This document shows positions 1 through 15,983 of a stretch of DNA of 64,000 nt, piece after piece. The notes under the pieces were generated by a model. It searched no databases and was not told the origin of the DNA. It saw only the letters and a list, made by a program, of their open reading frames with translations. The stretch is from the NCBI GenBank assembly GCA_963921425.1, contig OY992840.1, forward strand, positions 11,720,501 through 11,784,500, read 5' to 3'. How positions within the stretch are numbered: position 1 is the first letter of the stretch; the number at the start of each line of letters is the position of its first letter. This DNA comes from Dryas octopetala (taxonomy: Eukaryota; Streptophyta; Magnoliopsida; Rosales; Rosaceae). The position numbers were made by a program, and so were the translations under genes.

Positions 1-1769
1 TTATAATTTCTTCATATTAGGTGACATAGCAAGAAGTGTTGGAGACAACCATGATACTATCCAAATTATAGATAAAAACTTATAACAATAACATATTTTA
101 ACCAGATTATTCTGTCACTCAGCATACATGCCACATCCAAGTTTTTTTGGTTCTTTAGATGGACCCATGTTTTCTATTGAAAATTATTCTCTTTACATAT
201 AATTTTTTTTTTTTCCTGGTCATAAGATTTTAAAATTGCAATCAATTAGTTTAGGAGGACAGAGAATTTGGTGCATTGCATATAAATATTGATGATGATA
301 AGTGATAACTTAAAGAGGGCTTGGCTTCCCTCCACTACTTAAGCAATGCCCGTGAAGAGCTGGCCAGCACTTGCTCACAGACTCACAGTCACGGGTAGCT
401 AATGACATGCAAACACAAGTTCTGACAAGGTACCTGTGAAATTGTGGACCCCAATCAACACATCACAGATTCATAGAATATTTGATGATTAATCATCAAA
501 TCATAATCAGCCAAACGACCAGCCACAGATGACCTCACCATTACCATTTCATTACTTTCGAGTTTTGGCTACAAAATTTTCTCACATTTAATTGCATAAA
601 TAATATTATAATACTATATTTATCATATTTTTATACTACATTTTATACCATCTCACATGTCATTATTTTATTGGACAGAGTTTTTTTTTTTTTTGGGTTT
701 TTATTTTTATTTTTTAGTATTCAATATATAAATACCATGTAAATTGCCACATAAGGTGGTATGAAATTGTGGTATAAAAATGTGGGATATCTAGCATTAC
801 TGATAATAATATGCACAAAAGGAGCAACATATGAGATAATGGAAAGCTCACCCTATTGGGTGATTGTGCTGCAACGAATGTGCATAGTTTGTAACCTTGT
901 ACTGCATTCAACATTAATGCATATGCATAGTTTGTAACCTCATCTTCTAATGCAGAATAGAAGATGTGAGATTAATGCGGAAAATGAGACAGTGAAGAGT
1001 ACAACCACATTACCACAACCAGTGTTGAAAAGTTGTCTCATATCTGGCATTAATGAGATTTTCTTTGTTACCCAGTATAAAAAATTGGAACCACTTTCTG
1101 CCATGTGCTTGTATAAGACTGCCTAGTGTTGTAGGGGTTCCCTCAAATCTTAGGGCTCTAACAAGGTGGGTGGCGGCAGAAGCCAGCAGAGAACCAACTT
1201 TCTCAAGAGGGGAAGGAGGAGGATGAAATCCCACTCAATTCCCATCCTTAAAGTGGGAATGCTTTCTATAGTGCGCACTGTGCATTCTGTATTCCACATA
1301 TTGTCACCATCATTAGATTATATATCATATGTATCTTTTAGAACCCATATGGGAATCCATTATTATTTATTGGCCTGCTTCAACTCCCAGTTTTAAAAGT
1401 CTGAAAAATATGCTTCCACTTTTTCTATATATGTTGAAAACTGACCATGTGAGCAATGATGCCCTCAAATTTTCTCAAGTCATCTATATATCTATTAATA
1501 TAATGCACCAACAAGTAACAAACAGAAAATAAAATTGAGATTAAGCTAAAAGTAGCATAATCATCTTCTATGTACATGTCATAGAAATCTCAATCACAAA
1601 ACTAAAATCCAAATTTTCTTATTTTTATCTTTCTGTTTGACACATTCTCAGAGAATGATGCTTTGACCAATTAAGACGCAAACTTTAGCTGGGGTAAAAA
1701 CAAGTAACTAACTTTTATTTTTCTCCATCCATCCAAACTCTGCAGATACAGTACACAAACTGCACAGTC
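1..1769. other. AT-rich intergenic region upstream of the GH28 gene
   Basis: No coding sequence is supported here; the open frames are short and lack family resemblance. The stretch around 560-790 has loosely inverted AT-rich sequence with a GTGGTATAAAAA-type motif and could be an old MITE, but no clear target-site duplication was found. Confidence 0.5.
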
Positions 1770-1777
1770 TATATATA
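1770..1777 (+). promoter_or_regulatory. Probable TATA box of the GH28 gene
   Basis: TATATATA lies 66 bp upstream of the proposed ATG at 1843, a normal plant TATA-to-start distance. The call rests on position and sequence only. Confidence 0.5.
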
Positions 1778-1842
1778 CTTTGTTTTTGCAACAAACCAAA
1801 AGACCAGTACGTTTTGAGCTAGTTACCTTTTGTTTTTGTATA

Positions 1843-4816
1843 ATGGGGTTGTGGTGGAGGACTCCCCCAAGAACTCAGGTAAGCTCTCTTCCATTGAATC
1901 TGCCTCTCCTCTTAACTCTACAAGTTCATTTTGTTTTCAACCATCAAAGGCATTGTTCTTTGATGTACAGCATATTTCTTTAGACAAAGTAAACAAGTAT
2001 GTACCTCATGTACCTCCTTAGAAGGAGCAAGTCAGAATATAATTATATTAGGCTTGATTGAATGTAATTAGCTTGTAAAATTTTATTCTGACACATCGGA
2101 GGTTTACTAGATAGCAGCTTTGTTATATGGGTTTTTCATTTAATTTTTGCTTCCTTTTTTGTGTGGTCTTTTATGCATGAAGTTTTCTCTTATTCATGCT
2201 TTGTTATATGGGTTTCTTTTTTTCTTTTTAATTTTTTTTATTGTTAATTATATGGGTTTCTCACTTTCTTATATTGTGATTTTACAATATTGGGTCTGCT
2301 AGTTTCATCCAAAAGTAAAAATAATAATAGGTCTGGTGAATGTAGTTTGAGCTAAGTTTTACTTTAGTCCATGTAATTTCATTTGTTTTGATTTTGTTCA
2401 TGTAGTTTATAAATTGTTGCAATTCAAGAGTATCTTAACATTTTTGTCATATACTTTACAAATTATTTCAATTTTGATTATGTATTTTACATACCATTAG
2501 TGATTCAATGACTAATTTAACGAATTAATTGACAAAAATTTTAACGTGTCATTAAATTGCAGTGATTTGTAGACTACAAAACTAAAATCAAAACAATTAA
2601 AACAAGACCAAAGTGAAATGTAACTCAAACTCCATGGACCAAAAGTAAAATTAAGCCATAATAATAATAATTACATTATTACAAAAGTCCCATGATCAGA
2701 AACGTGCTCTCTGTTTTTTTCAACGTTACAGTTATCAGAGATGGTGGTGGTACTAGTTGTTCTGGTTTTATTGGGCACACAAGGAGTTGAGAGCCGGAGG
2801 GGTCGGAATGTAGACTGCTTTGAGTACTATGCCATGAGTTGCAGAGCCCAGAGTGCTTCATTGACAGACTTTGGAGGAGTTGGTGATGGAACCACATCAA
2901 ACACCAAGGCTTTTCAGGCAGCAATCAACCATCTGAGTCAGTACGCATTAAATGGTGGATCCCAACTCTTTGTTCCTCCTGGGAAATGGTTAACTGGCAG
3001 CTTCAACCTCACCAGCCATTTCACTCTCTATCTCCATAAGGATGCAGTTCTTCTTGCCTCTCAGGTTTGACAATATATAAACATATGATATTTGATATGG
3101 CAGTTTTATTTTTGACCTTTGAAATAGGGATATTGAATTTTGGCCTTTCAGGGCATATATTGGACCTACATGATATATTCAAATTAAAGTGCATTTTCAA
3201 AGAATTTGTACATCATTATTTTTGTGTTACATTTGTTCTAGGCGTTCTATGCATTTAGCATACATGATGGTGCTTGCAGAACTTGACTATATCATATAAT
3301 GTTTTTTCTTTCCTTTATCTTCACAATTGTTCTAGGATGAGAGTGAATGGCCAGTGATTGAACCCCTTCCATCGTACGGTCGAGGAAGGGACACAGCTGG
3401 TGGAAGATTCAGCAGCCTGATATTTGGAACCAATCTCACTGATGTTATAATAACAGGTAACAAGCATGAAATATAACTAAATCATGTATATGATACTATA
3501 GAGAAAATTATAATATTTTGCTGAGTATTTGAGGTTCATGTTCTATTAGGGGACAATGGCACCCTTGATGGTCAAGGTGAACTATGGTGGCAAAAATTCC
3601 ACAAGGGAGAGTTAAAGTACACCCGACCTTACCTGATCGAAATCATGTACTCTGAAAATATCCAAATTTCCAATCTCACTTTGCTTAATTCTCCATCATG
3701 GAACATCCATCCTGTTTACAGCAGGTACCTTCCTTTATTTTTCCTCTGCTAATTGCTTTGCTTTGTGTCTCATGCTGTAACAACTTCTTAAATAAGAAAA
3801 AAGTTTTTGAATTATAAGATCTGTTGTAATAAGAGTATGAAAATGCAGCAATGTTCTTGTTCAAGGCATCACAATCCTTGCACCAGTGACATCTCCAAAC
3901 ACAGATGGGATCAACCCAGGTAAGCATGTGTATGTGCACTACTTTCTTGCTTATCTGCACAAAATCTAAAGCTTTGCAATCAAAAGTAGCACAAGTGTCC
4001 TGAATTTCTAATCAAGCTATGTTTTCAATGGTAGTGTCAACTGATAATTTTCACTTCAGTATTGTTTGCCATAATCATCTTGATTTCAGTTTGTGATCTT
4101 GTGTAGACTCTTGCACTAATACCCGAATTGAGGACTGTTACATTGTATCTGGGGATGATTGTATAGCAGTAAAGAGCGGTTGGGATGAGTATGGTATTTC
4201 TTTTGGGATGCCAACCAAACAGCTTGTGATCAGACGGCTCACATGCATTTCTCCATTTAGTGCTGTGATTGCACTTGGAAGTGAGATGTCCGGCGGCATC
4301 CAAGATGTCAGGGCAGAGGATATTATTGCCATTAATTCGGAATCAGGAGTTCGGATTAAAACTGCTGTAGGAAGAGGAGGCTTTGTTAAAGACATATATG
4401 TAAGAGGGATGACTATGAAAACCATGAAATGGGCATTTTGGATGACAGGAGACTATGGATCACATGCAGATAATGGCTATGATCCCAAAGCACTTCCTGT
4501 GATCCAGAACATAAATTATCATGATATGGTTGCTGAGAATGTAACAATGGCTGCAAAACTGGAGGGAATAGCTGGTGATCCATTTACTGGGATTTGCATA
4601 TCCAATGTTACAATTACACTGGCAAAGAAGGCAAAGAAAGTACCATGGAATTGCACTGATGTTGCTGGGATTTCAAGTGGTGTGGTTCCTCAGCCATGTG
4701 AACTTCTGGAGGACCAGGGTTCAAAGAGCATCACAGCATGTAATTTTCCAGAAGAAAGCCTGCCAATTGATGATGTTAAAGTTCAGATGTGCTCTTACAG
4801 GAGAAAGCAATTGTGA
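1843..4816 (+). CDS. GH28 polygalacturonase-like protein, six exons
   Basis: Exons 1843-1878, 2732-3064, 3336-3456, 3550-3724, 3849-3919 and 4107-4816 join in phase with GT..AG introns and give about 481 aa, normal for the plant GH28 clade. A hydrophobic stretch after the Met at 2741 looks like a signal peptide, so the product is probably secreted to the cell wall. The first 15 residues come from the small exon 1; if it is wrong, translation starts at 2741. GH28 motifs seen: NTDG (about 239-242), GDDC with the two catalytic Asp (261-264) and RIK (328-330). The usual third motif GHG is replaced by SPFSAVIALGS around 294-304, so the conserved His is absent. That is typical of one large plant subfamily, whose true substrate is unsettled. 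Hydrolysis of pectic polygalacturonan is therefore a family-level guess. Confidence 0.9.
2330..2657. repeat. Probable MITE in intron 1 of the GH28 gene
   Basis: The two ends are imperfect inverted repeats sharing TTTTACTTTDGTCCATG-like sequence. The unit is bounded by ATAATAATA on both sides (2321-2329 and from 2658), a possible 9-bp target-site duplication. Because the duplication is itself a simple repeat, the exact limits are uncertain. Confidence 0.5.
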
Positions 4817-5655
4817 CAGATTGAAACATCCTTCCCTATGAATAATTGTAATGAATTATATTACCAAACTTTACTTGAAACCATTGGAAAAAAGAATCTT
4901 TAAAGTTAAATCGACTACTTGCTGTTCGAGTGGCATATTTTTTGGTAACTAAACACAGATTTGTGTAAAAAAGAACCAGTTCCAGCCAAAAAAACAACAA
5001 CGTAGTAGGCTCCATATTGGATGAACTTATCTAAATCGATTATGTATTAATTTTCTGATCCATGATTATGAATTTATATATTACCACCAGGTCACTTGGG
5101 ACAAGCCATACCAATGTGTGTCAAAAGCACACCCTCATAGTGAAGACAATTATTTTGTTATGAAAAAGCAAGTTATGAACAAGAAACACCAAAAAACATC
5201 ATCACAATAAGCAGAACAACAAATTCCGTAGCAGAAGCAAACAATAATCTAAAATTTGCAAGAATCAAACAACAAATGCAAACAGGAAATAGCTCTTCAC
5301 ATCTACTGATTTTATATGATTGGTAAAAAAGAAAAAATCCAAATTCAAATCAATACAACATCCACAATCTTTGTGCCAAGCTCTAAATCATTTTCCCCAA
5401 CCTGACTGCAATTTGCTTTGGAGCCTTAACAGCTCATGTAAGAACATAACAACCATCTACTTGGGGCCTTCACTGATATTCATAGGATGCCAATTCCCTC
5501 AAGTATTTCGGCTCGTTGCACGTCAGTTGACCTCAAATTACAAGTAAAATATTTTCAGAGCTATTCCTTTCATGGGGAATGATGATTGATGATACACTGT
5601 TAAATGGGGAAGTCCTTCATAATATATATCTACAGCCCTAGAAAAGCACTTTCTT
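4817..5655. other. Convergent intergenic region between the GH28 gene and the MAP kinase
   Basis: This holds the 3' ends of two convergent genes. No further coding sequence or repeat with clear ends was recognised. Confidence 0.5.
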
Positions 5656-9299
<3,644 letters not shown>

Positions 9300-10082
9300 G
9301 TTCAGAGTTCAAACCACCCAAAGGAAGCTCTTTTCTCTCACGGCTTCAAAAACCCTGAAGTGGGTGTTTTGGGTTTGAATGGCGGCTCGTGATTCTTGGC
9401 CAGATTTAGCAGAGCATAGTAGGTGATCTTTGGATAACAAGCAATGGGTTTTGTGTGACACTGTAAATGCAATGCAAAGCTACCTACTTTACTTTACCAG
9501 AGCTTTCGGTCTGAAAATGGTTCGCAAAATCCGTGACCTTTGAATGAGACTTTCTCGGTGTCAAAATTTTGAACAAAGAAAATAGAGAAAGTAATAATAC
9601 AACAATAATTAGGTCATCAAGCACACGCGTCTAGCTTACTTTGACTGGAAAATCTTCAAACCTAGATTCTGGAACCCTGGTCACGACACGTCGTTTTTGT
9701 AGAAATATTGTTTGGATGTGGGATTAGAATGACTTTGACAACTTTGAAGAAATGGGTACTGTTTTTTCATATTTGCTAGTGCTCAAAGGTCATACATGTT
9801 TTTAATTTGACCAAAAAAAAAAAAAAAAAGGTCATACATTTTCACATTAGTCTCATAGTGCTCTTACAGGTGGAACATTTCAATAGGGAGAAAAACTTTT
9901 GTAGCAGGGTTCTATATGATTATATATGTTTATGTTTATCTCTCTTATTAATGAAATCAATATATTAAACGTATCGGGTGCTAAGTTTCTTTCTTCAATA
10001 CTTGTTGCCTTGTTGGGGTTGCTAATACCCAACTCCAAGTCATTTGCCAACTTTAAAAAGGATTGGTTTGTAGTCTCTCTCA
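9300..10082. other. Intergenic region between MPK4 and the duplicated cluster
   Basis: It contains the MPK4 promoter and 5' UTR on the minus strand. A poly-A tract lies near 9812. No recognisable gene or transposon end was found up to 10083, where sequence shared with 34551 onward begins. Confidence 0.5.
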
Positions 10083-10805
10083 AACTTTAATTTAGGTTCC
10101 TAATCAGCAACTACCCATGATACTACTGAGAGGGTACTGTCAATAATACTGATCTATTACTGATGTGCATTGAACTCACTGATAAAAAGTCACTATTGCT
10201 TCAATGAATTTTCACAGTATTTTCATGTATTTGAATCATGTGCCCCCCAAAACCTTTTTTTTTCTTTGCGTGTGTTGGGGGAGGAGGGTGTTATGTGGTG
10301 GGCTGATAAATAAATATTGTTTATTGACAGGGAATTTCTGGGTTTTGTATCGTTATTCCATTCAACACTCCAGGAACCAAGTTGCAATAAAAATTATATA
10401 AGGTGGCCCCAACTTAGCTCAGGCATTAGGTAAGTGAGAATGTGAGATCAGGTTTAAGGCTCCACATAATCTCAATGAGTCAATTCCATCCCACAAACAC
10501 ACAAAAAGCTCGACTAAAATAATGAAGACTTTTGGGCATGACTAATTGTTATGACACATATATTTTTATTAATATTAGGTGTATTATATTTTTATACTAT
10601 CTTATGTACCACATCTCTAATATTTATTTAAACCAAAGGGTGGATACTATTATTATCTGATAGAAAAGTGATACAATATAGTACCAAAATGTGGTACACT
10701 TAGCATTTTCCTTTTTATTTTGGATAGAGATGATATATTATTTTTTGTTAACTTGGTAAAACCTTCATTTATTTTAAAGAAAAATAGAGACATTATAAAA
10801 TTTAA

Positions 10806-11009
10806 TGTTAATAATTATAAACCCCCTAGTTAGAGATAAAATCTTTCATAACCTCCACCCAAAATCTACCTCTCCTATAACCCCCAATCTTATACTTAAT
10901 ATTTTCCTAAACCCCCTAGTCAACTAATACCCAGTCAAGTTTGACTCCCCATCTTTTAATTTTCCAATTTTACCTTTTTTTTTTTTTTTTCATTTTCAAT
11001 TTATGGGTG

Positions 11010-11060
<51 letters not shown>

Positions 11061-12548
11061 CCATCAGGTGCCTCTCTTCCCCTCTGGGTTCTCTCTCTCC
11101 CCGCTGCTGTCACCGGCGCGTGCGCCACCGTCTGGCGACGGTTGCCGGCAAGACCGGTCCCATCACACTCGCCTCTCCTTTCTCTTCCTCTCCTTGCCCT
11201 CCACTCTCCACGAAACATAACATCGACGCCGAATCGGTCTAGGCAAACCCGAGCTCCCTCACCGGCGATCCATCAATTCCGGCGACGACGAGATGTCGGA
11301 CTGGTTGGGTTCTTCTCGCCTCTTCCTCCTCTATCTATCCATGGCCTTTTCTTTCCCATAAAATCCACAGAAACCCAAATACAGCCCGAAGTCCGATCGT
11401 CATCTCCGGCGGTGACTTCGAGATTCCGGCGACGTCGCAGCCGCTCTCCACTTCCAGAAGCTTCCTCTCGACGTGGTAAGTGTGATGGTGGTCTCTGATT
11501 CTCCAACTGACCACCGTGGACGGCGAATCGACGCCGAGAAAGTCTGAGACTTATCACCGCCGTTGCCGGCGATTCTAGCGGCGGATTGAAGTGGTTCCGG
11601 TCTCATTCTTCTCCCTTTGACAGTCTTTCTCTACTGGTATACAAATTTTGGTTCAATTGCATTGAATTTCAAAAGCCCTGATTTGAAAACCCTAATTTGA
11701 AATTGATTTGTGAATCTGTCTGTGAAATGTATAATTTGTGAATCTGTTTTAATTGAATTTGTTATAAACCAGATAGAAATGTGGTTTTTAATTGATTTAT
11801 AAGTATATACAAATTTACTTCATTTATTGATTAAACAGTTTCAGTTCGTGAAACATGAGTTTTAAATGAATTTTGAATGAAATTATGGTTCTGAAATATG
11901 ATGAATCAAATTTGCAGGTAGAAACAGATCAAGGCAGTGGCGGCTGTCGTGTACTCGTCGCGCGTGAGGTGATCGGACGACGTTGTATTGTTGGCTACTC
12001 CTCTCATCTCAATGACTTGTTGTATTGTTGGTTTTTTTTTTGATAAGGTTGCTGTGTTCTTTTTAGTGAAACAGAATTCAGTAAAGGTGTAACTGTTTTA
12101 GTGAAGTATAATTATTTTAGTAAAGGTGTAATTGTTTTTTAATTAAGGTGTAATTGCATTTTAGTCGAGGTGTAATTGTTTCATCACTTAATTCAGTTTC
12201 AGTAAGTGAATTCATAACTGAATTCTTCAATTTAGTGTAACTGAATTTCTGAAATTCAGTTTCAGTGTAACTGAATTTTTGAAATTCAGTTTTAGTGTAA
12301 CGAAATTCAATTTCAGTGTTTGATTTTAGTTTTAATGAAATATTGAGTTTTAGCAAAAACTTTAATTCAAAAAAAAAAAAAAAAAAAACAGTTTCACCAA
12401 AATACAGTTACAGTGACGTCAGCATGTGTCAACGCGCGTCAGAAGGGTAATTTAGGATTATAAGTTTTAGGGGGTTTTGAAAGAGTTTCTAGATAGGTGG
12501 GGGTTTAGACAAATTTTTTTGGTGAGTAGAGTGTTTAAAATTAGGCAC
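10806..12548. mobile_element. Non-autonomous Mutator-like element, 1743 bp, in the HSP90-1 upstream region
   Basis: Unit 2 shows the empty site near 35335-35355. Here the insert is flanked by TATAAAATTTAA at 10794-10805 and 12549-12560. The ends are degenerate inverted repeats: TAATTATAAACCCCC-like on the left and TAATTTTAAAC plus C-rich blocks on the reverse strand at the right. A 9 to 12-bp duplication with long degenerate terminal repeats fits Mutator-like elements. The GC-rich core (about 11090-11600) differs sharply from its AT-rich ends and could be acquired sequence, but I do not recognise a gene. Near 12220-12310 is a short repeat series based on GAAATTCAGTTT. Confidence 0.65.
11010..11062. 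repeat. CT dinucleotide microsatellite
   Basis: An almost uninterrupted (CT)n run, broken by two CC steps, lies inside the Mutator-like insertion. It produces spurious Ser/Leu open frames. Confidence 0.95.
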
Positions 12549-13213
12549 TATAAAATTTAACCATCCAAACTCATATGCTTAAATGGAAATTTTGCACAAA
12601 TATCACCTAATCTATTGGGGTAGTTCAGATTTACCATCCGATAACATTTTTTTTTCTTTAGAATATCACACCAAAACTTAGTGCTGTTAGATAATGTACC
12701 ACCTCCATAAGTTGCCTTCCAATTTCTTGTCAAGTAATAAACACGTACTATTTCTTTTAAGGGCAATAACATAATTTATGTGCCTAAGAGAGAATGGGGC
12801 CAACTAAAGTCAAGTTGAAATTCGATATTGATACATGTATCTCCCAATATCGAATGCTCACTTGACTTTAGTCAGGCTTATTCTCTCATAAGCACACGAA
12901 ATGATATTATTGCTTTTAAAGAAATGGCACACAAATGCAGGTGGTCATTACTTGACAGAAAATTGAATGAAAACTAACGTGGGTGGTACATTGTAAATGG
13001 AATATAATTTGGACGTGACATTGCAAGTTTACAACTACACCAATAATTTGGGAAGTATTTGCGCAAAGTTCTGATCTCTTAAATCCTCAGTTTTCGTCTA
13101 CCATAAGGCTTCGTTTGCTGGGCAGCCAGCAGCCAACAGTTTATATGGGCTTTGACAACTGCTGGTCAGTGAGGGCATTGGGCTTTCATGGACCCAGGCT
13201 AGTTTATTGTATC

Positions 13214-13227
13214 TGGGCCTAGGCCCA
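13214..13227. promoter_or_regulatory. Palindrome of two site II motifs upstream of HSP90-1
   Basis: TGGGCCTAGGCCCA is a perfect 14-bp palindrome made of two inverted TGGGCC (site II) motifs. It is kept unchanged in the HSP90-2 promoter at 36006-36019. Site II motifs are known TCP-factor targets in plants; a role here is inferred. Confidence 0.5.
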
Positions 13228-13284
13228 CAACAAGCCTTGAAAAGGAATAGAACATGAAAGAAGGTCCCCCCAAGTGTTGGGCTC

Positions 13285-13505
13285 GAAAATTCTTGTACTC
13301 AACTTGAGAATGCCAATGCAATTGCCACGTACAGCAGCAAAACACAGATGGTGCAAAAACAAGCACTCGCGGGAAAACACCTGATGAAGACGAAGAGTCT
13401 AGAAGCGCCAAAAAGATTTGCATTCATCCATAACCGACTCACTGCTTTCAACTCCTTTCTGGGTCGGCACAGAACCCACTATAAATACGTCTCACTCTAT
13501 AAATA
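13285..13505 (+). promoter_or_regulatory. HSP90-1 core promoter: heat-shock-like element and two TATA boxes
   Basis: GAAAATTC at 13285-13292 followed by TTG gives an inverted GAA/TTC pair of heat-shock-element type. TATAAATA occurs at 13480-13487 and again at 13498-13505, about 115 bp before the ATG. Heat induction is inferred from these motifs and the gene family. Confidence 0.55.
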
Positions 13506-13616
13506 CCCACAACACCAAAATTACGCAGAAAAAAAATTGATCACTCAAAAAAACACAGAGAGAAGAAAGCTGAAAGCTTGAAGCTTCGCGATTTTGCAAT
13601 TGGGTACGTGTGAATT

Positions 13617-15983
13617 ATGGCTGACGTGGCGGTGGGGGAGGCTGAGAGCTTCGCCTTCCAGGCGGAGATCAACCAGCTTCTGAGTCTGATCATCAACACC
13701 TTCTACACTAACAAGGAGATCTTCCTTCGCGAGCTTATCAGCAATGCCTCTCACGCTTTGGATAAGATTCGGTTCGAGAGCTTGACGGACAAGAGCAAGC
13801 TCGATTCACTGCCTGAGCTTGTGATTAGGATTGTTCCTGACAAGGCCAACAAGACCCTCTCCATCATTGACACTGGTGTGGGCATGACCAAAGCAGGTAG
13901 GTACATAATACTTTACATATTTACATGCATTCTAATTGTAATTGTTTGATTGAAATAGTGCTAGGATCCTAAATTTTGATCCAAATGATTAATTATTTAG
14001 AGGGTTAGGCTATGAGTTTAAATTGGGTTTTTCGTTTGGGGTTAATTTGTGTTTAGATTTGGTGAACAATCTGGGGACGATTGCGAGGTCTGGTACCAAG
14101 GAGTTTATGGAGGCATTGCAGGCAGGGGCTGATGTGAGCATGATTGGGCAATTTGGTGTGGGGTTCTACTCTGCTTACTTGGTGGCTGAGAAGGTGATTG
14201 TCACAACCAAGCACAATGAAGATGAGCAGTACGTGTGGGAATCTCAGCAGTGGCGGATCCAGAAACATTCTGCTATGGGGGCAAGATTAAGAAGCTCAAG
14301 AATATTTATCTGCGTCGCGACTCGGCGAGGGAGCAGGCTGAGCAAGTGAGCAGGCCAGCAGGCGCAGCCGCTCAGCGGCAGTCGCGGAACGACGAAGCCA
14401 GGCACTTAGGCAGCGAGCAGGCCAGCAACTCAGCAAGGGGTGTCGCGTCGCGTCGCGAGGGAGAAGTAGCAGGTTCGCAGCAGCCAAGCAGAGCAGGGCC
14501 AGCAGCAGCAGCCGCCGTGTCGCGTCGCGTCGCGAGGGAGAAGTAGCAGGTTCGCAGCAGCCAAGCAGAGCAGGGCCAGCAGGTGTCGGCGCTGGTAGAG
14601 GAGCAGGGGCGTCGCGTCGCGAGGGAGAAGTAGCCAAGCAGAGCAGCCGAGCAGGGCCAGCAGGCGTCGGCGCGGGTAGAGGAGTAGGGGCGAGTGGGCG
14701 ACAGTGGTTTCAGAAATTCAGAATTCAGACCAAGTTTCAATTTTTGTCATTTTGTGATGTGTGTGTGGTTGCCTGGCTGGTACTCAGAGGTTTAATTAAC
14801 TTGCCAAAACGACGTCGTTTTGGCAAGTTTAGAATTCAAAAAACAGCATACGCATCTCACGTAACCGTTTACAGCTTCATCTTCCTCATCATTCTGCTCT
14901 TCATTTCTATCAGCCATTTTCACAAACACTTGCGCCCTTCTCTTGCCCCTCTGCCTGCCACTGCTGCTAGTAAGTTCATGGGGTCAAAAATTTCTCTCAA
15001 GCCCAGCAATTCTGGGTTCATGGGGTCAATTGACCCCATTGACCCCATTGTAGATCCGCCCCTGAATCTCAGGCTGGTGGGTCTTTCACTGTCACAAGGG
15101 ATTTGAATGGAGAGCCTCTGGGTAGAGGGACCAAGATCACCCTTTTTCTCAAGGAAGACCAGTTGGAGTTCTTGGAGGAGAGGAGGATTAAGGAGCTTGT
15201 GAAGAAGCATTTTGAGTTCATTAGCTACCCTATTTATTTATGGACTGAGAAGATCGTTGAGAAAGAGATTAGTGATGATGAAGATGATCAAGAGGAAGCG
15301 AAGAAGAAGGAAGATGAGGGTGATGTTGAGGACCTTAATGAGGACAAGGACAAGGAAAGCAAGCCCAAGAAGAAGAAGGTTAAGGAGGTGACTCATGAGT
15401 GGGAGCTCATTAACAAACAGAAACCAATTTGGCTGAGGAAGCCTGATGAGGTATCAAAGGAAGAGTATGCTTCGTTCTACAAGTGCCTTACCAATGATTG
15501 GGAGGACCCTCTTGCTTGGAAGCACTTCTCTGTTGAAGGGCAGCTTGAATTCAAAGCCATCCTTTTTGTGCCGAAAAGAGCCCCCTTTGATCTCTTTGAC
15601 ACGAGGAAGAAGATGAACAATATTAAGCTTTATGTGCGCAGGGTGTTTATCATGGACAACTGTGAGGAGCTCATGCCTGAGTACCTTGGATTTGTGAAGG
15701 GTGTTGTGGATTCTGATGATCTGCCGCTTAACATTTCTCGTGAAACGCTGCAACAGAACAAGATTCTCAAGGTTATTAGGAAGAATCTGGTCAAGAAGTG
15801 TATGGAGATGTTCAATGAGATTTCCGAGAATAAAGAGGACTATACCAAGTTCTATGAGGCTTTCTCTAAGAACCTCGAGTTGGGTATCCATGAAGACATT
15901 CAGAACAGGGCTAAGTTGGCCGATCTACTCAGGTACTACTCCACCAAGAGTGGCGATGATATGACCAGCTTGAAGGACTATGT
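13617..15983 (+). pseudogene. Cytosolic HSP90 copy 1, disrupted and truncated
   Basis: Exon 1 (13617-13896) and exon 2 (from 14057) join in phase across a GT..AG intron and encode the GHKL ATPase domain. Exon 2 is split by an 817-bp hAT element after 14247, resumes after the target-site duplication and continues through the acidic linker and middle domain to 15983. There it changes abruptly into LRR sequence, so the C-terminal dimerisation domain and MEEVD tail are missing. Of the nucleotide-binding residues, Glu39 and Asn43 are present, but the conserved Asp46 of the NASDA motif is His (CAC at 13752-13754). Unlike copy 2, it has no frameshift in the linker or middle domain. A full-length chaperone cannot be made. 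An open frame of 375 codons from 15103 crosses into the LRR part. Confidence 0.9.
14248..15064. mobile_element. hAT (Tip100-like) non-autonomous element inside HSP90-1 exon 2
   Basis: The 817-bp insert is absent from HSP90-2 and is flanked by the 8-bp duplication AATCTCAG (14240-14247 and 15065-15072). Its ends are inverted: CAGTGGCGGATCCA on the left, CAGGGGCGGATCTA on the reverse strand at the right. Eight-bp duplications and CAG..CTG ends with GGGGCGGA fit hAT elements of the Tip100 type. The core (14300-14700) is GC-rich and internally repeated, with a unit of roughly 77 bp. It also holds a perfect 32-bp palindrome at 14798-14829. No transposase is encoded. Confidence 0.85.

Noticed and set aside
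10941..11557. Long overlapping open frames on both strands
   Set aside because: They come from a CT microsatellite and GC-rich transposon sequence with low complexity and no family resemblance.
14235..14740. Ala/Arg-rich open frames on both strands
   Set aside because: GC-rich repeats inside the hAT element keep several frames open by composition.
14239..15072. A 9-bp duplication (Mutator type) around the HSP90-1 insert
   Set aside because: The ninth base is the terminal G of the element's own CTG end; CAG..CTG ends with 8 bp fit hAT better.
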